Source: SAR324 cluster bacterium (lineage in GTDB: Bacteria > SAR324 > JACQKK01). From it: 32,000 bases of DNA. The translations under genes and the position numbers were made by a program. The notes beneath the pieces are model-generated. The model saw nothing but the letters and a program-made list of their open reading frames with translations. It was not told the DNA's origin and searched no databases. How positions within the stretch are numbered: the stretch's first letter is position 1; every line of letters starts with the position of its first letter. This document shows positions 6,886 through 15,860 of this stretch, in pieces. The stretch spans positions 1-32,000 of the forward strand of contig JACZRV010000003.1 in assembly GCA_022574555.1 (NCBI GenBank), given 5' to 3'.

Positions 6886-8058
6886 TTGTCGATCAAGGCA
6901 GGAGCGGGACTTTCCCGTTTGCCGGACTCGCGGAAGGCCGTGCGGGAGGTGATCCCGGAGGCCATGGCGGAGGCCGGTCTCGACCGCGCGGAATGGGCGG
7001 CCTGCTTTTTTTCGATGGCCCACCAGCCCCAGGCCGAAATGCTGCGAGAGGTGATCCTTCGCGAAACGGGCTGCCGGGCCTTTTTCGGCTGCAGCGCGGC
7101 GGGTCTGATTGGCGGCGCCGAAGAAGTGGAGGCCGGACCCGGGCTTGTACTCATGGTCGGATCCGGCTCGGGAATTCAGGTTCGCTCGGCGATGCTGACC
7201 CAGGAAGCAGAGGGTCTGGCGGGACTGGTGCCGGCGGATATCAGGCAAGGCGACGAGTCGCTGCTTTTTCTCCTGCCCGACGCCTATCGGGTGGATGCCG
7301 CCGTTTTGCTCGCCAAGGTACGTTCCGAGTGGCCCGGATTGTCCCTCTATGGAGCCGGGGCTACCGACAACGGAACGACAGGTTGGAGCCTGCAGATGAG
7401 CATGGAGGGCGTCTCTTCCAATGCCGTGGCCGCTCTGAGCATCAGCGGAGAGCTGGACTACGCCGTTGGCATTACCCAAAGCTGCGCGCCGGTTGGCGAT
7501 CCGCATTTCATCACCGCAGCGCGGGATAATGTGATCCTCGAGCTTGATGGGCGCCCGGCCATCCATGTCTATATGGAACAAGGCGAGGCGTTGCGTTTGG
7601 ACGATTTCCAGCAACTCGTAGGGGAGGTATTGTTGGGCTTTCCGCTCGAATCGGTGAATCCTTCCTTCAACGGAGAGTCGTGTCTGGTGCGGCATCTGGT
7701 GGGTTTCGATCAGCAATCGGGGGGGCTGGTGGTACCACAGCAACTGGAGGGGCAGGGCGCCATGGTGTTCATGCACCGCAATCCCGAGGCTGCCGAGCAG
7801 GATATGCGACGCATGGCGGCCAGACTGAAGAAGCGCTTTGCCGGCCCGCCTGATTTCGGGTTCTATTTCGACTGCGCAGCCAGGGGCCAGCGCCTGTACG
7901 GAAGAGAAGGGGTGGATGCCAGGGTGATCCGCGAGGAGATCGGCGAGTTTCCGCTCATCGGCATGTTGGGCGGATTCGAATTGGCCACCAGCAGCGGGCG
8001 GCCATTGATGTACACTTACACCGGAGTGCTGGTTTTGATTCGGGGGAGGGCCGCATAG
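6886..8058 (+). CDS. FIST-domain ligand-sensing protein
   Basis: This encodes 390 residues. The start is a TTG at 6886, supported by GGAGG seven bases upstream. Residues 30-200 match the FIST N domain (CFFSMAHQPQAEMLREVI, FFGCSAAGLIGGAEE, GLSLYGAGATDNGTTGWSLQ) and residues 205-375 the FIST C domain, ending in GEFPLIGMLGGFELATSSG. FIST modules are predicted small-ligand sensors, possibly for amino acids, often attached to signalling domains. Here the protein is FIST only, with no kinase, cyclase or methyl-accepting domain, so it must act through a partner. The partner is not evident from its neighbours, a hydrolase and a zinc-ribbon gene. Confidence 0.85.
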   Translation: MSIKAGAGLSRLPDSRKAVREVIPEAMAEAGLDRAEWAACFFSMAHQPQAEMLREVILRETGCRAFFGCSAAGLIGGAEEVEAGPGLVLMVGSGSGIQVRSAMLTQEAEGLAGLVPADIRQGDESLLFLLPDAYRVDAAVLLAKVRSEWPGLSLYGAGATDNGTTGWSLQMSMEGVSSNAVAALSISGELDYAVGITQSCAPVGDPHFITAARDNVILELDGRPAIHVYMEQGEALRLDDFQQLVGEVLLGFPLESVNPSFNGESCLVRHLVGFDQQSGGLVVPQQLEGQGAMVFMHRNPEAAEQDMRRMAARLKKRFAGPPDFGFYFDCAARGQRLYGREGVDARVIREEIGEFPLIGMLGGFELATSSGRPLMYTYTGVLVLIRGRAA

Positions 8059-8125
8059 GGTTGTCGCATCTGCACGGCCCGGAAATAGGAACGATCGGCC
8101 GCTGATGGGAGCGATATTGTTCAGT

Positions 8126-8361
8126 ATGAAGAATACACACTACTGTGAGGATTGCCTGGAGGAGGTCGCCGACGAGGACATTATCTGGGAGGAAGGACGG
8201 GCTTGCTGTGGTCAATGCGGCAGCGATTTGAGCCTAGTAGGGACGAGCCGGACCTCGTCGACGTCCTTTCCAGCAGGCGTCTGCGTCCACTTCTGAGCAC
8301 CGATGACGATGATGGCGAGGACGAGGAAGACGGATCGGACCCGGAGCACTCTGCCCCCTGA
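8126..8361 (+). pseudogene. Small zinc-ribbon protein gene with a frameshift
   Basis: From ATG 8126 the frame reads MKNTHYCEDCLEEVADED and then RACCGQCGSDL. The two CxxC pairs (CEDC, CGQC) make a zinc ribbon. After about 8225 this frame turns into Ser/Thr-rich sequence and stops at 8296. A second frame, one base earlier, continues as PSRDEPDLVDVLSSRRLRPL and ends in a strongly acidic tail at 8361. The joined product of about 77 residues looks natural, so I infer loss of one base near 8225-8240. It could be a mutation or a sequencing error; no slippery heptamer suggests programmed frameshifting. An in-frame ATG at 8105 is an alternative start. The role is unknown. Confidence 0.5.
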
Positions 8362-8365
8362 GCGT

Positions 8366-9160
8366 CTACGGCGGAGTCTGCACCTTGCTGGGGGGATTGA
8401 CGTAGCGGAATACCCGGCCCTGGTAGTTTAGTGCATCGACACCCGCCGGTTCCATGTGCCGCAAGTAGTTGGGGACCATCGGCCGCCGTCTTCCGCCGGA
8501 CGTTTCCAGAATCGCCTGTGGCACGGCCAATCCGCTGATCCATCCCCGCACCCCCCGAACCAGCTCATCTATCGCCTCCGGTTCGACCCGGAGTTCGTCG
8601 GGAAGCCATTCCCCGTCGATCAGGTAGTAGGGCCGCACCCGGTTTTTCTGCAGGAGCAGCAGCAGGTCCCGCAATCGATGCCCCTCGTCGTTCACGCCTT
8701 TTTGCAATCGGATTTCGCCGGCCAGGGGAATCCCCGCGTCGGCCAGGATCGCGATTTGGCGCAGCTTTCCGGCAGTCAATTCGTCTTGGCGATCGATTAC
8801 GATGTGGAAAAACAAAGCTGCATCGCCGGAGAGTCGTCGCGCCTGCCGGCGCGTCAATCTTAAAGCGACCTCTCCTGTGCAATCCAGTTCGGCGCGGATG
8901 ATGGAACCGGGATTTTCCGACCTGACCGCCTGGAGGCAGATCACCAATGCCTCCCCGTCCATGACCCCGGCTCTGAGCAGGGTCAGCTCGCGCCAGGGTT
9001 GGCCATCGCAAAGGAGGCTGCCTGCGCCACGGGCCTTGCAGACGCGCCACAACGCCCGCTCCCGGTAAGCCGATGCTACTGACGAGGCATTCCGCCCCGG
9101 GAGCGCGGCCCACAGCAGGCCGATACCAGGATCGGATTCCAGGCAGGGTAAGGGTGACAT
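8366..9160 (-). CDS. Lysine 2,3-aminomutase homologue lacking both cofactor sites
   Basis: This encodes 264 residues. From about residue 45 it follows the lysine 2,3-aminomutase / EpmB family: ILADAGIPLAGEIRLQKGVN (138-157), NRVRPYYLIDGEWLPDE (173-189), VRGVRGWISGLAVPQ (201-215) and RPMVPNYL (226-233). Two essential features are missing. The CxxxCxxC motif that binds the radical-SAM iron-sulfur cluster should lie near the N terminus, but no such spacing occurs anywhere. The lysine that forms the PLP aldimine, just before the T-P-x-M-P-N-Y motif, is replaced by Arg (R225). It therefore cannot be a classical aminomutase and is probably a binding or regulatory pseudoenzyme. It follows livF by 22 bp and ends the liv gene train. 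There is no clear Shine-Dalgarno. Confidence 0.7.
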   Translation of the reverse strand: MSPLPCLESDPGIGLLWAALPGRNASSVASAYRERALWRVCKARGAGSLLCDGQPWRELTLLRAGVMDGEALVICLQAVRSENPGSIIRAELDCTGEVALRLTRRQARRLSGDAALFFHIVIDRQDELTAGKLRQIAILADAGIPLAGEIRLQKGVNDEGHRLRDLLLLLQKNRVRPYYLIDGEWLPDELRVEPEAIDELVRGVRGWISGLAVPQAILETSGGRRRPMVPNYLRHMEPAGVDALNYQGRVFRYVNPPSKVQTPP

Positions 9161-9182
9161 GATTGCAGGATTATCGGCGGGG

Positions 9183-9977
9183 TCAGGAGAGCCAGCGCTT
9201 GCGGCGCCGGTAGTGTTTGACGTCGCGGTAGCTCTTTTTGGTGCCGACCTCGGAGAGCCCGAGATAGAACTCTTTGATATCGTCGTTGCCGCGCAATTTC
9301 TCGGCGGGTCCGCTGAGCACGATCTTGCCGTTTTCCATCACCGAGCCCTCGTCGGCAATAGCCAGGGCCATGGTGACGTTCTGCTCCACGAGGAGGATGG
9401 TCAGCCCTTCCTCCTGATTAAGCCGCTTGAGGATGGAGAATATTTCCTCCACCAACAAGGGAGCCAAACCCAGGGACGGCTCGTCCAGCAGCAAAAGCCG
9501 TGGCCGGCTCATCAAGCCGCGCCCGATGGCCAGCATCTGCTGCTCGCCGCCGGATATGTAGCCTGCTTTTACGTTCACCCGCTCGGCCAGCCGGGGAAAG
9601 TAGTTGAAAATTCGCTCGATGTCCTGTCGGATTTGACTGAGGTTCGATTGCGTGTGGGCGCCAACCAGCAGGTTTTCGCGCACGGTCAGGTGCTCGAAGA
9701 CTCGGCGTCCCTCGAATACTTGCGCCACACCCAATTTGACGATGGCCGAGGGGTCTATGCGGTCCAACCGGTGGCCGTCCAGTTCGATCGAACCTCGCGT
9801 GACACGGCCGCGCTCAGTCTTGATCAAGCCCGAGATGGATTTGAGGGTGGTCGTTTTACCGGCACCGTTGGAGCCGACGAGGGTGACGATTTTCCCTTGA
9901 TCGACCTGCAGGAAGACCCCTTTCAGCACCAGGATGATGTTGTCGAAGATGACTTCGATATTGTTCAGGGTCAGCAT
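9183..9977 (-). CDS. livF: LivF-type ABC transporter ATP-binding protein
   Basis: This encodes 264 residues from ATG 9977 (MLTLNNIEVIFDN). It has Walker A GSNGAGKT (35-42), the ABC signature SGGEQ (142-146), Walker B LLLLDEP (161-167) and the LLVEQN switch with Gln, as is usual in LivF-type subunits. It energises uptake by the HAAT (branched-chain amino acid type) importer encoded by the neighbouring livG, livH, livM and livK genes, on the cytosolic face of the inner membrane. The C terminus is extended by a basic tail (KSYRDVKHYRRRKRWLS). A longer start at 10088 is open but has no ribosome site and adds atypical sequence. Confidence 0.88.
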   Translation of the reverse strand: MLTLNNIEVIFDNIILVLKGVFLQVDQGKIVTLVGSNGAGKTTTLKSISGLIKTERGRVTRGSIELDGHRLDRIDPSAIVKLGVAQVFEGRRVFEHLTVRENLLVGAHTQSNLSQIRQDIERIFNYFPRLAERVNVKAGYISGGEQQMLAIGRGLMSRPRLLLLDEPSLGLAPLLVEEIFSILKRLNQEEGLTILLVEQNVTMALAIADEGSVMENGKIVLSGPAEKLRGNDDIKEFYLGLSEVGTKKSYRDVKHYRRRKRWLS

Positions 9978-10178
9978 ATCGTGTTTCGCTTGCAGGGAAA
10001 GTGAATCATCACCTCCGGCGGAATTGTGGCCCGGAATCGCCTTTATGGAAGCCGCAGAGTCGCGGCCATGCCGTGTTCCCAGGGGCATCCGAGCCCGCGC
10101 GTTGCGGGATAACTGGGCCGGTACCCGCCGTCGCCGGCGAGCATCCGGCCCTTGGCTTTTACGATGGGCGCGCCGGGG

Positions 10179-11453
10179 CTAGGAAGCCTTGGCTTCCGCC
10201 ACGTGCTTGAGCACGACGTCGCGATAGCCGTGCATCCAATCGCTGGCTTCCACCCAGGCACCGCCTTTCACCTGGTAGACTTTCACCCAACCGCCACCCT
10301 CGTGATCCTGCCGGGAGAGGTTGAGCGGTGGCATGAACCCATCCAGGTCGAAATCGTGGATGGATTCCATGGCATCTCTCACGTTTTCGCCGGTGATGGG
10401 ATAGCCGTGTTTCTCCAGGGCGATCTGGATCGCCCGGGCATGAAGCGCGATGATGAAGACGCCGCGGTTGTAGTACACGGTGATTTCCATCGTCTTCCGT
10501 GGTTCCTTGCCCTCATCCGCGAACATCTGCTTGATCTCTTTGATGATGGCATGGTCCTGCCCGACCCCGGCGAACTGAAGCCCGTAATATCCCTCGGCCT
10601 GGTCCCATCCGGCCACGTTGATATCCGATTCGGAAGCGCCCCACACCAGGGAAATGACCCGATCCCGCGGGAATCCGACTCGGATGAACTCCTTGATGCT
10701 CACGCCCGGGGCCCTTCCAAACAGATGGGCGATGACCCAATCCGCCTTGTAGTTCCGTGCGATATCCAGGATTTGGGGCCGCATCTCGATTCCGGGAGGC
10801 GGTACGGCGAATTCCCGAAGCTGGAACCCTTCCTTACTGGCAAGAATCCTGAGCACGGGTAGAGGCTCGCGGCCGGCCGGATTGTCATAGTAGATATAGG
10901 CGATCTTCGGTTTTTCGGAACCGCTCCACTTATCCAATACGAATTTGACGGCTGATGCGATCTGGGACCAGTAGGTCGCCGCGACCGGGAATATGTACGG
11001 GAACTTCTCGCCGTCCGCCGCCGCGGCGTTCCCGAAACCGGGCGAGGTGCCCAGGGTTTTGTCCTCGGTCAGCTTTGGCGTGAGGGAATAGGTGTGAGGC
11101 GTTCCGTAGAGGCTTATCGAAACCGCACCGGCTTCCTTGAACCGCTCATAGGCTTCCACGCCGCGGGGGACGTTGTAGCCGTGATCGATTTCCATCAGGC
11201 GGATGCGGTACTTATCGCCCAGGCTCTTCTTCTTATTGAACAAGCTGATGTAGTCGTGCGCGCCATCGCAAAGGAACGGCCCGACGGTTTGGGTGGGACC
11301 GGAGCGATCGCATTGCATACCGATCACGATCTCCGTGACTTCCGCGCCTTCTTCCGGTTTCTTTTCGCAGGCGGCCAGGACCAGCCCGAACATCACGAGC
11401 AGGGCAACCCACCCCGTTCCGCCGCGCAACAGGTTCTTTCCTAAATCTTTCAT
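10179..11453 (-). CDS. LivK-type substrate-binding lipoprotein
   Basis: This encodes 424 residues. I chose ATG 11453 (MKDLGKNLL) because a GGGGTGA stretch lies just upstream and the signal peptide follows at once. Residues 12-28 are hydrophobic and end in the lipobox LAAC, so C29 is lipidated and the protein is tethered in the periplasm. The mature part starts with ITD-like IVIGMQCDRSGPTQTVGPFL and has the two-lobed layout of type I periplasmic binding proteins (Peripla_BP_6). Proteins of this type bind branched-chain amino acids, amides, urea or aromatic acids; the sequence does not tell which. It is the binding component for the permeases directly upstream in the train. Confidence 0.85.
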   Translation of the reverse strand: MKDLGKNLLRGGTGWVALLVMFGLVLAACEKKPEEGAEVTEIVIGMQCDRSGPTQTVGPFLCDGAHDYISLFNKKKSLGDKYRIRLMEIDHGYNVPRGVEAYERFKEAGAVSISLYGTPHTYSLTPKLTEDKTLGTSPGFGNAAAADGEKFPYIFPVAATYWSQIASAVKFVLDKWSGSEKPKIAYIYYDNPAGREPLPVLRILASKEGFQLREFAVPPPGIEMRPQILDIARNYKADWVIAHLFGRAPGVSIKEFIRVGFPRDRVISLVWGASESDINVAGWDQAEGYYGLQFAGVGQDHAIIKEIKQMFADEGKEPRKTMEITVYYNRGVFIIALHARAIQIALEKHGYPITGENVRDAMESIHDFDLDGFMPPLNLSRQDHEGGGWVKVYQVKGGAWVEASDWMHGYRDVVLKHVAEAKAS

Positions 11454-11626
11454 ATCACCCCCCGGGGTGAGTGGTTGATGTTGGGGCATATCCATCATGC
11501 AAGGCTCGCCCCTGGTGTTCCGCTCCGCCACCGCTCCGCCATCCACGATTGGAAAGCGGCGCGGCATAATGGGAAGCAGCGGGGCTGAGCCACACCCCGT
11601 TTGGGCAGGTCACTCTATCCCCTAAT

Positions 11627-12697
11627 TTACAAATAGGGAAATGGCCAGACCCGAAAGTAGTCCTTCACGTTGCGCCAAAGTTTGCTCAACCCGTCGGGCT
11701 CCACCACCAGAAAAAACATGATCAACCCGCCGAAGAGCATCAGTTGCAGGCTGGTGGATATCGAAGCCACCGCGGCGGCATCCATGAACATCCGCCCCAC
11801 CGAACCCAATACGGTGTCGAGGACGATGGGGAGCAGCGTGATGAAAATGGCGCCCAGGATGGAACCGAGTACACTGCCCAATCCGCCGATGATCACCATG
11901 GCCAGAAATTGGATCGAAATGGTCAGGTTGAAGGCCTCGTAGTTGGCCATGCCATAGTAGTAGGTATAGAGCACACCGGTTACGCCGGCATAGAACGAGC
12001 TGATGGCGAAAGATGTCAGCTTGGTGCGGAATATATTGATCCCGATGATCTCCGCCGCGACGTCGCGGTCCCTCACCGCGATGAAAGCCCGCCCGATGTG
12101 GGTGCGCAAAATATTGAGCGCGAACACGACCCCGATGGCCAGAAACACGTAGATGAAATAGTACATCGCCAGGTTCGACTTTAACGCCAAACCGAAAACG
12201 GAGGGCTTGTCCACGTAGATCACCGCGCCCACGCCCCCACTGATCCAGGTCACATGGTTGAGTACCCATTCGATGATGAGCTGTGCTGCCAGGGTCGAAA
12301 TGGCCAGATACAGTCCCTTGATGCGCAGGGAGGGAATTCCGAAAAATGTGCCCACCAGCGCCGACATGGAGCCCCCACCCAGGATGGCGCCCCACCAGGG
12401 GACGCCATAGCGGGACGACAGCACGGCCGCGGTATAAGCGCCCACCGACATGAAAGCACCATGACCGATGGAGATTTGGCCCGTGGAACCCACCAGGATA
12501 TTCAGCCCGATAGCCCCCAACGCGGCGATGCCGATCAGGTTGGCGAGCCCCAGCATGTATACCGAGGCGACGAATGGGAACGCGACGAAAGCCACCAGGA
12601 TAATGACCGCGATGGTCACCCGTTGCAGCGGCAACGGATATAGGGCCATATCCTCGGCATAACTGCGTTTGAACGTCGCGGTTTCCCGATTAAGCAT
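11627..12697 (-). CDS. livM: LivM-type ABC transporter permease
   Basis: This encodes 356 residues with many hydrophobic helices. It carries the family hallmarks NILVGSTGQISIGHGAFMSVGA (near residues 66-86), LRIKGLYLAISTLAAQLIIE and GLGSVLGSILGAIFI. It forms one half of the inner-membrane channel with LivH. It starts five bases after the livH stop codon, so the two are almost certainly translated together. A 173-bp gap separates it from the binding-protein gene; I see no terminator there. Confidence 0.9.
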   Translation of the reverse strand: MLNRETATFKRSYAEDMALYPLPLQRVTIAVIILVAFVAFPFVASVYMLGLANLIGIAALGAIGLNILVGSTGQISIGHGAFMSVGAYTAAVLSSRYGVPWWGAILGGGSMSALVGTFFGIPSLRIKGLYLAISTLAAQLIIEWVLNHVTWISGGVGAVIYVDKPSVFGLALKSNLAMYYFIYVFLAIGVVFALNILRTHIGRAFIAVRDRDVAAEIIGINIFRTKLTSFAISSFYAGVTGVLYTYYYGMANYEAFNLTISIQFLAMVIIGGLGSVLGSILGAIFITLLPIVLDTVLGSVGRMFMDAAAVASISTSLQLMLFGGLIMFFLVVEPDGLSKLWRNVKDYFRVWPFPYL

Positions 12698-12702
12698 CGC
12701 GC

Positions 12703-13584
12703 TTATACCCGCTCAATTTGTTCCTTGCCGAAGAGCCCGTAGGGGCGGATCATCAGCACCAGGATCATCAATATATAGGGCGTGAAATCCTTCGTGCCGC
12801 CACCCACCAGAGGATCGATGAATCCCGCGGCAATGCTTTCCACGACACCGATAATGAGCCCACCCACCATCGCTCCGACGATGCTGTCCAGTCCGCCCAG
12901 AATTACGACGGGAAACACCTTAAGCCCCACGAGGGCCAGTTGGACGTCGACCCCGAGCAGGTTGCCCCACACGAGGCCGCCCACGGCCGCCACGGTGCCC
13001 GCGAGTCCCCATGCCAACGCGAAATAGAGCTTGACGTTGATCCCCATGGCCTGGGAGACCTGCTGGTCGTCCGCGATGGCACGCAGGGCCAGCCCCATGC
13101 GGCTTTTGGTAAAAAACAATCCGAATAATCCGAAACATACCAGAGCCAACAGCGCGGCGTAGATTTCGATCTGGGAAAACAGGATTGGCCCCAGGAAGAC
13201 CGGTCCCTCTGGTATGGGCAACGGTAGGTTCTTGGTCTCCGGTCCCCATAAGAACGGCGCCAATCCTTGCAGGAAGGCAGCCAACCCTATTGTGGCCATG
13301 ATCACCGCGACGGCCGGGCGGCCGATCAGGTGCTGCAGCACGACCCGCTCGATGGCGTAACCCAATATAATCATCGAGGAAAAACCGAGCACGATGGCCA
13401 AGGCGAGCGGGAATCCGTAAAGTTGCAGGCTCGCCGCCAGGACGTAACCCGCGAACATGACCAGCTCGCCCTGGGCGAAATTGATCACGTCCGAGGCCTT
13501 GTAGATGAGCACGAATCCCAGGGCGATCAGGGAGTAGAGGATGCCCACCAACAGTCCGTTGATCATCAACTCGACGTAATACAT
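12703..13584 (-). CDS. livH: LivH-type ABC transporter permease
   Basis: This encodes 293 residues starting MYYVELMINGLLVGILYSLI behind the ribosome site GGAAAAG. It has typical LivH features: LGFVLIYKASDVINFAQGEL, IRAIADD-like ALRAIADDQQVSQAMGIN, GMDSxxGAxxGG-like GGLDSIVGAMVGGLIIG and PYGLFGKEQIERV at the end. It pairs with LivM to form the membrane channel of the importer. It lies between the acyl-CoA synthetase gene (285 bp upstream) and livM (five bases downstream). Confidence 0.9.
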   Translation of the reverse strand: MYYVELMINGLLVGILYSLIALGFVLIYKASDVINFAQGELVMFAGYVLAASLQLYGFPLALAIVLGFSSMIILGYAIERVVLQHLIGRPAVAVIMATIGLAAFLQGLAPFLWGPETKNLPLPIPEGPVFLGPILFSQIEIYAALLALVCFGLFGLFFTKSRMGLALRAIADDQQVSQAMGINVKLYFALAWGLAGTVAAVGGLVWGNLLGVDVQLALVGLKVFPVVILGGLDSIVGAMVGGLIIGVVESIAAGFIDPLVGGGTKDFTPYILMILVLMIRPYGLFGKEQIERV

Positions 13585-13869
13585 TTATATCTTTTCCTGC
13601 ATGTAAGTGAAAACCATGTAACTTATTGTGATAATGTGGAATTCCTCACGCCCGGCCCCAACGCCATATTACGGTGAGGCGGCGCCTTGTCGACGCGCTT
13701 TCCCAGCTCCGAGCCTGCCCTGAGCCTTTCTTAGGGTGTGGGGAGCACCACGAGACATCGCAGCTGTGCCGAAGGGCACGAAAACAATCTAACCCAAATT
13801 CACCTCACGCAATCTCTCTATGCTGCATTGCTGAAGGCGAAGCCAAATAAAAATTGTCGTTCGCTCTTG
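13585..13869. other. Gap within the transporter gene train
   Basis: No gene was found in these 285 bases. The stretch around 13711-13735 (GAGCCTGCCCTGAGCC, then TTAGGG) resembles a short palindromic element scattered through many proteobacterial genomes, here in a degenerate form. The gap could hold an internal promoter for livH onward, but I see no convincing boxes. Confidence 0.35.
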
Positions 13870-15843
13870 TCATGCCGAAATGGCTTGGGGGGCCGGTTGC
13901 GGTTCGGCGCCGGTCCGCACCGGGGCCTCCATCAGCCGTACCGAGGCATTGAGCACGGCTGTTCGGCCGTCCTCGTAAGTGACAGGAATCTCCACATCCA
14001 CCGATTCAGCCTCGGAATAAAGGGCCTCGATCAGCGGCTTGTATCGCTCTCCGATCAAACCGCGCCGGATTTTGCGAGTGCGCGTGATCTCTCCGTCGTC
14101 GGCATCCAATTCCTTGTAAAGTATCAGGAACCGGCGCACCTGAGCTCCGGCCATCTCGCGATCCTGCGCCAGGCTATGGTTGATTTTGGCGATTTCGTTT
14201 TGGATGAGGCGGTAGGATTCTTCCCTTTGGGCCAGTTCCCGGTACCCGGAGTAGTTAATGCTGTTACGCTCTGCCCAGTTTTCCATCGTATCCATGTCGA
14301 TATTGATCATCGCAGCCACGTATTCGCGATCGACGCCGATGGTTACCGCCTCCTTGATATAAGGCGAGAATTTGAGCTTGTTTTCCAGGAATTGGGGGGC
14401 GAACAGGGTGCCGTCCCGGAGGCGGTTCACGTCTTTGGCCCGGTCGATGACTTTCAGGTGGCCCGACTCGTCGATGAATCCGGCATCCCCGGTCTTCATC
14501 CAGCCGTCTTCGACGAACGTCTCCCGGGTCGCCTGCTCATTCTTGAAGTACCCCTTGAAGTTCATGTCGCCCTTCAGGAGGATCTCTCCGTTGTCGTCGA
14601 TCTTTATTTCAACGCCGGTCAAGGGCCGTCCCACCGTATCGGAGCGAGCCTCGCCGTCGGGCTGGAAGCAGCACGCCGCCGAGCTTTCCGTCAATCCATA
14701 GAGCTGTTTCAGATTGATTCCCAAGGCACGCAAGTAATCGAATACATCCGGCCCCAGGGGCGCGCCGCCCGTGTAGCCCAGCCTTATGCGGCGCAATCCC
14801 AGCAGATCGCGTAGGGGGGCCCGCACCAGGAAATCGCCGATCTGGTTGAGGATGCGCAAAGGGAGGGGTGGCCTGCGGCCATCCTTGACCTCGCGTTCGA
14901 CCCGCAGCGCGATGTTCATGGACCACTCGAACAGCCATTTTTTTGCACTCCCGGCCTCCTCCATGCGCACTTGGATGCGGGTTAATATGTTTTCCCAGGT
15001 GCGGGGCGGGGCCAAAACCACCGTGGGCCCGATTTCCCGATAGTCGCGCAGTACGGTCTCTGGCGACTCGGGGCAGCTCACGGCCATGCCGCAGATCATG
15101 GCGCCGGCGATGGAAACCGCCGTATCCCCCACCCAGGCAATGGGCAAATAGGCCATCACTTCGTCCGTATGGCGCCAGTCCTCCGAGATCACCCCTTCGC
15201 GCAGAGCCGAGGTGAGATTGCGATGGGTCAGCATCACACCCTTGGGGTCGCCCGTGGTGCCGGAGGTGTAACACATCAGTGCCACGTCATCGAGACTGCC
15301 CCTGGCCAATTCATCGTCGTAGAAACCGGGATGCGCCTGCTGATGCGCCCGCCCTTGCTCGATGACCTGATCGTAGTCGATCAGCCATTTGTCGTCGTTG
15401 AACTCCAGCCCGCGGGGATCGTCGTAGATGACCCGTTGCACGGTGGGAATCTCCTCGCGCACTTCGTAGAGTTTGTCGACCTGTTCTTCATTCTCGGCGA
15501 GAATGATTTTTACCTCCGAATGGGACAGTACGTACCCCATCTCCTTGGCGATGGAATCCTGGTAAGCCGCGGTCGCAACGCCCCCCAGGGCCTGGGTGGC
15601 CAAAATGGCCCAGTACAAGCGCGGACGGTTGTCGCCGATCACGGCGAGCCGGTCTCCCCGCCGAAACCCCAACTCCGCCAAGCCGTGGGCCAGCCACTGT
15701 ACTTCGGCCTCGTACTCCGACCAGGTAAATGTCTGCCAGATCCCGAACTTCTTCTCGCGGATCGCGTCTTTGTTGGCGTACTGGATAGCGTTGCGCTGCA
15801 ACAGCCGGGGCAGGGTATCTACGGAATTGACCATGGTTGCCAT
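13870..15843 (-). CDS. Long-chain acyl-CoA synthetase (AMP-forming)
   Basis: This encodes 657 residues of the ANL superfamily, close to FadD15-type long-chain fatty acid CoA ligases. The P-loop motif YTSGTTGDPKGVMLTHRN is at residues 192-209. LYGLTESSA, GWMKTGDAGFIDESGHLKVI and the hinge DRAKD follow in the usual order. The enzyme activates a carboxylic acid to its acyl-AMP and then its CoA thioester. The C-terminal 40 residues (after VDVEIPVTYEDGRT) extend past the usual end. It sits inside the liv-type transporter train, 17 bp after livG, suggesting that the imported acid is activated on entry; the chain length or aromatic nature of the substrate cannot be told from the sequence. Confidence 0.88.
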   Translation of the reverse strand: MATMVNSVDTLPRLLQRNAIQYANKDAIREKKFGIWQTFTWSEYEAEVQWLAHGLAELGFRRGDRLAVIGDNRPRLYWAILATQALGGVATAAYQDSIAKEMGYVLSHSEVKIILAENEEQVDKLYEVREEIPTVQRVIYDDPRGLEFNDDKWLIDYDQVIEQGRAHQQAHPGFYDDELARGSLDDVALMCYTSGTTGDPKGVMLTHRNLTSALREGVISEDWRHTDEVMAYLPIAWVGDTAVSIAGAMICGMAVSCPESPETVLRDYREIGPTVVLAPPRTWENILTRIQVRMEEAGSAKKWLFEWSMNIALRVEREVKDGRRPPLPLRILNQIGDFLVRAPLRDLLGLRRIRLGYTGGAPLGPDVFDYLRALGINLKQLYGLTESSAACCFQPDGEARSDTVGRPLTGVEIKIDDNGEILLKGDMNFKGYFKNEQATRETFVEDGWMKTGDAGFIDESGHLKVIDRAKDVNRLRDGTLFAPQFLENKLKFSPYIKEAVTIGVDREYVAAMINIDMDTMENWAERNSINYSGYRELAQREESYRLIQNEIAKINHSLAQDREMAGAQVRRFLILYKELDADDGEITRTRKIRRGLIGERYKPLIEALYSEAESVDVEIPVTYEDGRTAVLNASVRLMEAPVRTGAEPQPAPQAISA

Positions 15844-15860
15844 TGGCGAGTATTGATGGG

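Noticed and set aside
13711-13735. Dispersed palindromic repeat element
   Set aside because: It resembles a widespread GAGCCTGCCCTGAGC-type repeat, but only one arm is well preserved, so I do not list it as a repeat feature.
13738-14814. 358-codon plus-strand frame
   Set aside because: It lies opposite the acyl-CoA synthetase gene, whose motifs are unmistakable.
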